Positions 55,283 through 64,000 of a stretch of DNA of 64,000 nucleotides are shown one piece after another; position 1 is the first letter of the stretch; every line of letters starts with the position of its first letter. Origin of the DNA: Elephas maximus indicus (Eukaryota; Chordata; Mammalia; Proboscidea; Elephantidae); NCBI RefSeq assembly GCF_024166365.1, contig NC_064846.1, positions 28,913,866 through 28,977,865 of the forward strand, in the 5' to 3' direction. The notes under the pieces are model-generated. The model made no database searches. It saw nothing but the letters and a program-made list of their open reading frames with translations, and was not told where the DNA came from. The position numbers and the translations under genes are program-made.

Positions 55283-58200
55283 TAGTGGTCTTGTATAATA
55301 TTTGTCTTTTTGCAACTGACTAATATCACTCAGCATAATGCCTTCCAGGTTCCTCCATGTTATGTTTTACAGATTCCTCACTGTTCTTTATCGATGCGTA
55401 GTATTCCATTGTGTGAATATACCATAATTTATTTATCCATTCATCAGTTGATGGGCACCTTGGTTACTTACATCTTTTTGCTATTGTGAACAGTGCTGCA
55501 ATAAACATGGGTGTGCATATATCTGTTCGAGTAAAGGCTCTTATTTCTCTAGGATATATTCCAAGGAGTGGGATTGCTGGATCATAAGGTAGTTCTATTT
55601 TTAGCTTTTTAAGGAAGAGCCAAATCGATTTCCAAAGTGGTTGTACCATTTTACATTCCCACCAGCAGTGTATAAGTGTTCCAATCTCTCCACAGCCTCT
55701 CCAACATTTATTGTTTTGTGTTTTTTGGATTAATGCCAGCCTTGTTGGAGTGAGGTGAAATTTCATTGTAGTTTTGATCTGGATTTTTCCAATGGCTAAT
55801 TATCGTGAACATTTCTTCGTATATCTGTTAGCTACCTGCATGTCTTCCTTAGTTGAGTTTTTGCGGTATCATGTAGATTTTAGAGATCAGGCGCTGATCA
55901 GAAATGTCATAGCTAAAAACTTTTTCCCAGTCTGTAGGTTGTCTTTTTACTCTTTTGATGAAGTCTTTGGATGAGCATAGGTGTTCGATTTTTAGGAGCT
56001 CCCAGTTATCTAGTTTTTCTTCTGCATTCTTTTTAGTGTTTTGAATACCGTTTATGCCATGTATTAGGGCTCCTAACGTTGTTCCTATTTTTTCTTCCAT
56101 GATCTTTATCATTTTAGATTTTATATTTATGTCTTTGATCCATTTTGAGTTAGTTTTTTTGCAAGGAGTGAGGTATGGGTCTTGTTTCATTTGTTTTGCA
56201 GATGGATATCCACGTATGGCAGCACCATTTGTTAAAAAGACTGTCTTTTCCCCATTTAACGGTTTTGGGTCCTTTTTCAAATATCAACTGCTCATATGTG
56301 GATGGAATTATGTCTAGATTCTCAATTCTGTTCCATTGGTCCATGTTATCTGTTGTTGTACCAATACCAGGCTGTTTTGACTAATGTGAAGATATAATAG
56401 GTTCTAAGTAAGGCCTCCCACTTTATTCTTCTTTTTCAGTAATGCCTCATTTATCTGCGGCCTCTTTCCCTTCCATATGAAATTGGTGATTTGTTCTCTG
56501 TCTCATTAAAGAATGTCCTTGGGATTTGGATCAGAATTGGATTAAATGTATAGATCGCTTTTGGTAGAATGGACATTTTTATAATGTTAAGTCTTCCTAT
56601 CCACGAGCAAGGTATGTTCTTCCACTTATGTAAGTCTCTTTTGGTTTCTTGCAGAAGTGTACTGTAGTTTTCTTTGTATAAGTCTTTTATATCTCTGGTA
56701 AGGTTTATTCCTAAGTATTTGATCTTCTTGGGGGCTACTATAAATGGCATTGATTTGGTGATTTCCTCTTCGATATTCTTTTTTTTTTAATTAACTATTA
56801 TTGAGCTTCAAGTGAACGTTTACAAATCAAGTCAGACTGTTGCATATAAGTTTATATATACCTTACTCCGTACTCCCACTTGCTCTCCCCTAATGAGTCA
56901 GCTCTTCCAGTCTCTCCTTTCATGACAATTTTGCCAGCTTCCACCTCTCTCTATCCTCCCATTCCCCCTCCAGACAGGAGATGCCAACACAGTCTCAAGT
57001 GTCCACCTGATATAAATAGCTCACTCTTCATCAGCATCTCTCTCCTACCCACTGTCCAGTCCCTTTCATGTCTGATGAGTTGTCTTCGGGAATGGTTCCT
57101 GCCCTGTGCCAACAGAAGGTTTGGGAACCATGACCGCCGGGATTCCTCTAGTCTCAGTCAGACCATTAAGTATGGTCTTTTTGTGAGAATTTGGGGTCTG
57201 CATCCCACTGATCTCCTGCTCCCTCAGGGGTTCTCTGTTGTGCTCCCTGTCAGGGCAGTCATCGGTTGTGGCCGGGCACCAACTAGTTCTTCTGGTCTCA
57301 GGATGATGTAGGTCTCTGGTTCATGTGGCCCTTTCCGTCTCTTGGGCTCTTAGTTGTCGTGTGACCTTGGTGTTCTTCATTCTCCTTTGATCCAGGTGGG
57401 TTGAGACCAATTGATGCATCTTAGATGGCTGCTTGTTAGCATTTAAGACCCCAGACGCCACATTTCAAAATGGGAAGCAGAATGTTTTCATAATAGAATT
57501 ATTTTGCCAATTGACTTAGAAGTCCCCTTAAACCATGGTCCCCAAACCCCCGCCCTTGCTCCGCTGAGCTTTGAAGCATTCAGTTTGTCCCGGAAAGTTC
57601 TGTGCTTTTGGTCCAGTCCAGTTGAGCTGACCTTCCATGTATTGAGTATTGTCCTTCCCTTCACCTAAAGCAGTTCTTATCTACTAACTAATCAGTAAAA
57701 AACCCTCTCCCACCCTCGATGTTCTTTTTGTTGGTGTAGAGGAATCCAACTGAGTTTTGTGTGTTTATCTTGTATCCCGATACTCTGCTGAACTCTTCTA
57801 TCAGTTTCAGTAGTTTTATGGAGGATTCCTTAGGGCTTTCTCTGTATAAGATCATGTCATCTGCAAATAGAGATATTTTGATTTCTTCCTTGCCAATCTG
57901 GATGCCCTTTATTTGTTTATCTAGCCTAAATGCTCTGGCTAGGACCTCCAGCACAATGTTGAATAAGAGTGGTGATAAAGGGCATCCTTGTCTGGTTCCC
58001 GATCTCAGTGGGAATGTTTTCAGGCTCTCTCCATTTAGGGTGATGTGGGCTGTTGGCTTTGTATAAATGCCCTTTATTATGTTGAGGAATTTTCCTTCTA
58101 TTCCTATTTTGCTGAGAGTTTTTATCATGAATGAGTGTTGAACTTTGTCAAATGCCTTTTCTGCATCAATTGATAAAATCACGTGATTCTTTTGTTTTAT

Positions 58201-59947
58201 TTATGTGGTGGATTACATTAATTGTTTTTCTAATATTGAACCATCCCTGCATACCTGGTATGAATCCCGGTAGGTCATGGTGAATTATTTTTTTGATACG
58301 TTGTTGAATTTTATTGGCTAAAATTTTGTTGAGGATTTTTGCATCTAAGTTCATGAGGGATACAAGTCTGTAATTTTCTTTTTTTGTTGTGTCTTTTCCT
58401 GGTTTTGGTATCAGGGATATGGTGGCTTCGTAGAATGAGTTTGGTAGTATTCCACCCTTTTCTATGCTCTGAATACCTTTATTAGTGGTGGTGTTAACTC
58501 TTCTCTGAAAGTTTGGTAGAACTCTGCAGTGAAGCCGTGTGGACCAGGGCTTTCTTTTGTATGTTTTTTGATTACCTTTTCAATCTCTTCTTTTGTTATG
58601 GGTCTATCTAGTTGTTCTACCTCTGTTTGTGTTAGTTTAGGTAGGTAGTGTGTTTCTAGGAATTCATCCATTTCTTCTAGATTTTCAAATTTGAGTATAG
58701 TTTTTCATAGTAATCTGATATGATTCTTTAAATTTCAGTTGTGTCTGTTGTAATATCGCCCATCTCATTTCTTATTCGGGTTATTTGCTTCCTCTCCTGT
58801 TTTTCTTTTGTCAGTTTGGCCAGTGGTTTATCAATTTTGTTGAGTTTTTAAAAAAAAACAGCTTTTGGTCTTGTTAATTCTTTCAACTGTTTTTCTGTTT
58901 TCTATTTCATTTAGTTCTGCTCTAATTTTTATTATTTGTTTTTTTCTGGTGCCTGAGGGTTTCTTTCGTTGCTCTCTTTCTATTTGTTCAAGTTGTAGGA
59001 ATAATTCTCTGATTTTGGCCGTTTCTTCCTTTTGGATGTGTGCATTTATTGATATAAATTGGCCTCTGAGCACCACTTTTGCTCTGTCCCAAAGGTTCTG
59101 ATAGGAAGTGTTTTCATTCTCATTAGATTCTATGAATTTCTTTATTCAAACCTTTATGTCTTCTATAATGCAGTCTTTTTTGAGAAGGGTATTGTTCAGC
59201 TTCCAAGCGTTTGATTTTCTTTTCCCTGCTTTTCCTGTTATTGATTTCCACTTTTATGGCCTTATGGTCAGAGAAGATGCTTTGTAATATTTCAGTGTTT
59301 TGGATTCTGCTAAGGCTTGCTTTATGACTTAATATGTGGTCTATTCTAGAGAATGTGACATGTGCGGTCGAAAAGAAAGTATAGTTGCTTGCTGTTGGGT
59401 GGAGTATTCTGTATACGTCTACGAGGTCAAGATGGTTGATTGTGACATTTAGATCTTCCTTGTCTTTATTGAGCTTCTTTCTGGATGTCGTGTCCTTCAC
59501 CAAAAGTGATGTGTTGAAGTCTCCTAGTGTTATTGTGGAGCTGTCTATCTCACTTTTCAATGCTGAGTTTGTTTTATGTATCTTGCAGCCCTGTCATTGG
59601 GTGCCTAAATATTTAATATGGTTATATCTTCTTGGTGTATTGTCCCTTTAATCATTATATAGTGTCCTTCCTTATCCTTTCTGATGGATTTAACTTTAAA
59701 GTCTATTTTGTCAGAAATTAATATTGCCACTCCTGCTCTTTTTTGATTGTTGTTTGCTTGATATATTTTTTTCCATCCTTTGAGTTTTAGTTTGTTTGTG
59801 TCTCTAAGTCTAAGGTGTGTCTCTTGTAGGCAGCATATAGATGTGTCTTGTTTTTTATTCCATTCTGCCACTCTGTCTCTTTATTGGTGCATTTAGTCCA
59901 TTGACATTCAGGGTAATTATGGATAGGTATGAATTTAGTGCTATAAT
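55283..59947 (-). pseudogene. L1 ORF2: L1-7 ORF2, degraded and split by L1-8
   Basis: The start codon is lost: the minus strand reads ATT where sister copies have ATG (59947-59945). Endonuclease pieces: SICCLQETHLRLRDTNKLK (59605-59871), LGDFNTSLL and SRIDHILSHK (59123-59560). RT pieces: [19 protein letters not shown] (58462-58671), [25 protein letters not shown] and FADD near 57860 (57688-58182). L1-8 then interrupts at 57716. C-terminal pieces follow at 56451-56750, 55849-56344 and 55464-55766 ([19 protein letters not shown]). Several frameshifts separate them. Confidence 0.9.
56783..57716 (-). mobile_element. L1-8: 5'-truncated L1 (about 0.93 kb) inserted in L1-7 ORF2
   Basis: Antisense 3' UTR fragment starting with a T-run (complement of poly(A)) and 'gagcttcaagtgaacgttta', the L1-3 type of 3' UTR, and breaking off at 'aaccctctcccaccc'. 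Target duplication cgatattctttt (56771-56782) / cgatgttctttt (57717-57728). It is the youngest event in this stack. The 143-codon plus-strand frame at 56880-57311 lies wholly in this UTR and is not a gene. Confidence 0.92.
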
Positions 59948-60284
59948 TTTGATGTCTTTTTTTGTGTGCTGACAGTTTCTTTTTCCCACTTGATTTTATG
60001 TGCTAAGTAGATTTTCTGTATATATTGTCCTTTCCTCATTATTGTTGTTATTGATTTTCTTTCTGCTAAGTCTGTATTTTTCCCTTGTATTTTATTTTGA
60101 TGAGTAGGATAATTTGTCTACTTTGTGGTTACCATATTATTTATCCCTATTTTTCTAAATTTAAAACTAACTTTTATTTCTCTGTATCGCCATATCTTCC
60201 TCTCCATATGGAAGGTGTATGATTACATTTCTTAGTCCCTCTTTTTTATTTTAATTTTGTCTTCTTTTATATAATAGCATCGCC

Positions 60285-61419
60285 ATTACCCTTTGTTGGG
60301 CTTTTTTTTTTTTTTTAATCTTGCTTTGTTTTTTTTGGATTTCCCTGTCTGGGTTGACTTCTGGTTGTTCTGCCCAGTATTCTAGTCTTGGGTTGATACC
60401 TGATGTTATTGATTTTCTAACTAAAGAACTCCCTTTAGTATTTCTTGTAGTTTTGGTTTGGTTTTTACGAATTCCCTCAACTTTTGCTTATCTGGAAATG
60501 TCTCAATTTTACCTTCATATGTAAGAGACAGTTTCGATGGATATATGATTCTTGGCAGGCAATTTTTTTCCTTCAATTTTTTCAATGTCATCCCATTGCC
60601 TTCTTGCCTGCACGGTTTCTGCCGAGTAGTCCAAGTTTATTCTTATTGGCTCTCCTTTGTAGGTGACTTTTCTTTTATCCCTCGCTGCTCTTATAATTGT
60701 CTCTTTATCTTTGGTTTTGGCAAACTTGATTTTAATGTGTCTTGGCGACTTTCTTTTAAGATCTACCTTATGTGGAGTTCGATGAGCATCTTAGATAGTT
60801 ATAGTCTCATCTTTCACAATATCAGGGAAGTTTTCTGCCAACAAATCCTCAACAATTTTCTCTGTATTTTCTGTTATCCCTCCCTGTTCTGGTACTCCAA
60901 ACACTGGTAGGTTATTTCTCTTGATAGAATCCCTCATGATTCTTAAGTTTTCTTCATTTTTTAAAATTCTTTTATCTGATTTTTCTTCAAATATATTAGT
61001 GCCAAGTGATTTTTCTTCGAGTTCAGAAATTCTAGCTTCTGCTTGCTCAATTCTGCTCCTGACATTCTATTGAGTTATCTAATTCTGTAATTTTATTGTC
61101 AGTCTTCTGAATTTCTGATTGCTGTCTGTCTATGGATTTTTTCCAGCTTATTAAACTTTTCATTATGTTCCTGAATAATCTTTCTGATTTCTTCAGTTGT
61201 TTCATCTGTGTGTTCCTTGGCTTGTTCTGCGTATTGCCTCATTTCCTTCCTGATGTCTTGAAGGGTTCTGTATATTAAACTTTTGTATTCTGCATCTGGT
61301 AATTCCAGGAATGCACTTTCATCTAAAAGATCCCTGGATTCTTTGTTTTGAGAGCCTGTTGAGGTGGTCATGGCCTGTTTCTTTAAGTGACTTGTTATTG
61401 ACTGTTGTCTCCGAGCCAT
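60285..61419 (-). pseudogene. L1 ORF1: L1-7 ORF1, frameshifted
   Basis: Starts MARRQQSITSHLKKQ at 61419, open for 106 codons over the N-terminus and first part of the coiled coil (RKIIQEHNEKFNKLEKIHRQ). A deletion of about 2 nt then shifts the frame. RRM and C-terminal domain traces continue to about 60420. The left limit is approximate because the spacer is also A-rich on the coding strand. Confidence 0.82.
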
Positions 61420-62705
61420 CTATAAGTTATTACGTTAGTTTATGCTTGCTTACTGTGTCGTAGCTGCTTGCTTTGTTTTGTTTTGGTATACCCCTATGGG
61501 TTCCTTGAGTGAGCTAGCTTGATTATTTTCACCTTTGGAGCTCTGGTGTCCTGTCCCCAGCTGGCTAGAGCTGTTATCAGGTATATCAGTCTAGGAGTCC
61601 ATTCAGTTTTCTTGTATGAATTCAGCTCAGGTTTCCAGGTAGCTGATCATCAAGTGTGTGGTACAGGCTCTGTCTTACAGTCTTAGAAGGGCAGGGGTGA
61701 TTGGTGTATATACTGGTATCTGATTGCAGCAGGGGTTCATGCTCTGAACAAGGCAGGGGGCAGACAACCGACCCCCAAGTCTCTCTGAGGAAAACGTGTC
61801 TCTGTTCCCTAGAGTGTGCTGGTGGGTGGGTTCTGCACAGGGGCCATGGACACCCAAAGTTTTTGGTTGTAAGGACTGGGAGGTACCAGTTATCTTTGGA
61901 CCCCTGTCACAGGTGGCTGGGTGACCTGAGTGGAGCTACCAGTCCTTAGGTCCCTGATGTGGGTAGGTGAGGACCTTGCTTAATAGGCAAAGCAATGTCA
62001 AACACCAAACACCCATCTCTCCACTGCACAGCTGAAATGGTTGGAGTTTGCCAACAAGGGCCTAGTCTCCCGAAATAGGCCCACACAGGTCCATGCAGAA
62101 GGGAAAGGTGCTCAATGTCCATGGACGGTTTATGCCTGGACAGGAGTCGCTTTTGCCCTGAGCTCCCCCAGTTAATGGAGCTAGCAAATTAACTTTTCCC
62201 CCCAGTTGGAAATTTTTTTCTTCTCCAAGGCCAGGAGGACGGCTCCAGGTGCTCACCAGGGTCTATCTCAGGCCTAGGGATTCGGCCACTGAAGCTGGGT
62301 TGGGGGTTGAGGGGGGCGGGGTAAAATATACGCAAGTACTTAGCTTTTGCCGAGAGCGCCGTTCTCCTCAGGTTCCGGAGGTGTGAGTAGTCTGTGTGGC
62401 TGGCTGCTTCTCCCTGAGGAAACTGCGGTGGAATGCTAGGATCAGCCCGCCGCCACCACCGCTGCTCCGGGAATGGTGCCTAAGGGCTCCCCGTGATTCA
62501 GGTCCGGTAACTTCTCTCCACTTCTGAACGGCCACTTCCTCCCCCTGCCCCTGAGTTTGTTGTCTAAGCTTGCCTTTGATGCTCAGGGCTTCCAGCTTGT
62601 CACAAATATACTCGTTTCACTTGTGTTTTTTTTTTTTGGTCTTTGTTGTAAAGAGGACTCGACAGAAGTGTCTGTCTATTCCGCCATCTTGGCTCTGCCC
62701 TCCCT
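61420..62705 (-). promoter_or_regulatory. L1-7 5' UTR / former promoter
   Basis: About 1.29 kb, related along its length to the L1-6 5' UTR. The YY1-type motif CCAAGATGGCGG lies at 62682-62693 (minus strand), close to the element's first base. It includes a GC-rich segment near 62430-62480 (cgccgccaccaccgctgctc). Small frames on both strands are chance. Confidence 0.75.
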
Positions 62706-63285
62706 CCTTTCCCGATTTTAAACCACTTAGTATCCCCTTGGTCTGTTCGAACAACTATCTCTTGCTCTATGTACAGGCTCCTCATGAGCACAATTAAGTG
62801 TTCTGGAATTCCCATTCTTTGCAATGTTATCCATAATTTGTTACGGTCCACACAGCCAAATACCTTTGCATAGTCAATAAAACACAGGTGAACATCTTTC
62901 TGGTATTCTCTATTTTCAACCAGGATCCATCTGACATCAGCAGTGATATCCCTTGTTCTACATCCTCTTCTGAATCCAGCTTGAATTTCTGGCAGTCCCT
63001 GATGGTGTGCTGCTGCAACTGCTTTTGAATGATCTTCAGCAAAATTTTACTTGTATGTGGTATTTATGATATTGTTTGATAATTTCCACATTCTGTTGGA
63101 TTAAGTTTATTTGGAGTGAACATAAAGATGAATCTCTTCCAGTCAGTTGGCCAGTTAGCTGGCTTCCAAATTTCTTGTCGTAGACTGGTGAGCACATCCA
63201 GCATTGTATCTGTTTATTGAAATATCTCCGTTGGTATGCCTTTAATTTCTGGAGCCTTTTTTTCACCAATGCCCTCAGTATAGTG
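62706..63285 (-). mobile_element. RTE-5, part 4 (RT core, 5'-truncated)
   Basis: RTE continues right after L1-7: 62600-62851 minus encodes MDRNKLWITLQRMGIPEHL, 62827-63042 gives LKIIQKQLQQH, and 63036-63317 covers the region before motif 1. Similarity to RTE-1 stops near 63285 (ttcaccaatgccctcag), so the copy is 5'-truncated. The total RTE content of the four pieces is about 1.5 kb. Confidence 0.88.
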
Positions 63286-64000
63286 TACAGAATAATATTT
63301 TCATTTTCACAATGCACACATTATAGTGGGATAAGGAAAAAAAATGTGGCCAAAGAAGCTCGCTCTGATAAGGTAGTATTTGAGAAGAGATGTTTAAGAA
63401 GTGGGGGAATAACCCCTATGGCTATCCCAGGCAGGGGAATATTAATTGAGAAGACCATAAGGCAGCAGTAAGAAATGTTAATTATAATGCTAATTATAGT
63501 TGTATTTCCCCATACTAAGAATATATTGTTAGGAAATTCCTGTTGAAGGGATAGAAAGAAAAGTGAATTGTGGATTGCATACCATGTTATCTCAGCAACT
63601 TTAAAGAGTAGTTAATGCTATATTAAAATTAATTATCCATTTGACCTTTTGTATCTTGAACTCTTGACTCCTTATACACTTATTGTGCAAATAAGCTATG
63701 TGTAGGTGTGATGAAAAAGCTCTATTTTTTCCAAAAATAGGTCATGCTTAGCTTTCATAAGAAATAGTTTCTGGTTTCGTTTTGAAACACATGTCATAAA
63801 TTGGCATTTTAAAAAGAAATAATCAGAAGACCATGAGAAAAAATGTATACACCCATGTGTGTAGATATGTTTGTACACACATACGCACACACATATAATG
63901 TATACAAATATATGAGATTATTATTACTATTATTATTATTTTACTTAGGAGCTCTATGTATTGCCTATGAAAATTAAAGGTATCCTGCTATATGATTTTC
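63286..64000. other. AT-rich unique sequence with microsatellites, no gene
   Basis: No credible frame. A degenerate CA/TA dinucleotide run lies at about 63872-63912 and an (ATT)n tract at about 63915-63941. Confidence 0.5.
63915..63941 (+). repeat. (ATT)n microsatellite
   Basis: About nine ATT-type trinucleotides with one interruption (attact). Confidence 0.75.

Larger units (their letters stand above)
54265..62705 (-). mobile_element. L1-7: full-length antisense L1 inserted in RTE-5
   Basis: 3' UTR from 54265, ORF2 remnants to about 59947, ORF1 to 61419, 5' UTR to 62705 ending in the complement of gggagggcagagccaagatg. Without L1-8 it is about 7.5 kb. Target duplication cctttcctgat (54254-54264) / cctttcccgat (62706-62716), RTE on both sides. 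Same 5' and 3' UTR type as L1-6. It is inactive. Confidence 0.94.

Noticed and set aside
1..64000. CRISPR arrays, operons, phage or plasmid features
   Set aside because: None seen. The repeats are dispersed eukaryotic retrotransposons with target duplications, and the base composition and element types are mammalian.
1..64000. A previously undescribed biological system
   Set aside because: Every long coding signal traces to a known class (L1, RTE, hAT or RPL31). Unassigned blocks lack coding or structural signals that I can support.

Overview
This is intergenic mammalian nuclear DNA, almost certainly from an afrotherian and most likely an elephant or close relative. The diagnostic signs are tRNA-derived AfroSINEs (seven copies or pieces) and 3.2-kb RTE-type LINEs whose 3' ends share sequence with those SINEs. 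They sit beside an L1 lineage with long 5' UTRs and older pan-mammalian debris (MIR, MER5A, L1M, MaLR LTRs). I see no intact host protein gene, no exon set with splice signals, no structural RNA gene, no CRISPR array and no prokaryotic feature. The only host-gene relic is a processed pseudogene of ribosomal protein RPL31 (5449-5858). I did not find a previously undescribed biological system. What stands out is the architecture of nested transposons.

Layout. 1-7.0 kb: RTE ends, two AfroSINEs, an LTR-like remnant, an old L1M piece, a 3' RTE fragment, an endogenous-retrovirus-type LTR with internal ~92-bp tandem repeats and two octamer motifs, the RPL31 pseudogene, and a MIR. 7.0-15.1 kb: mostly unique sequence with an antisense AfroSINE, an antisense MaLR LTR, a short RTE tail and a MER5A. 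The largest gene-free unique blocks are here (7930-10037 and 11392-13187).

15.3-43.4 kb: a dense LINE stack. RTE-1 (full-length, minus) is split by L1-1. L1-2 (minus, 3' part missing) is split by L1-3, the best preserved element: an intact 339-codon ORF1 and an ORF2 with three small lesions that keeps all endonuclease catalytic residues. L1-4 (plus, old) is split by L1-5 (minus) and by the full-length L1-6 (plus). L1-4 ends abruptly at an antisense MaLR LTR.

43.4-48.6 kb: a decayed hAT-family transposase on the minus strand, interrupted by an AfroSINE and by RTE-4. RTE-4 is a full-length RTE whose 5' half is inverted, the signature of twin priming. 48.6-52.4 kb: no recognisable gene. 52.4-63.3 kb: RTE-5 (minus) interrupted by an 812-bp composite LTR, an 86-bp AfroSINE tail with a 13-bp target duplication, and full-length L1-7 (minus), which itself contains L1-8. 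63.3-64.0 kb: AT-rich unique sequence with microsatellites.

How the parts relate. RTE enzymes are expected to mobilise AfroSINEs through the shared 3' tail. L1 machinery made the poly(A)-tailed L1 copies and, presumably, the RPL31 copy. Target-site duplications (TSDs) fix the relative order of many insertions and are listed per element. All assignments come from reading the sequence and remembered family features; no database search was run.
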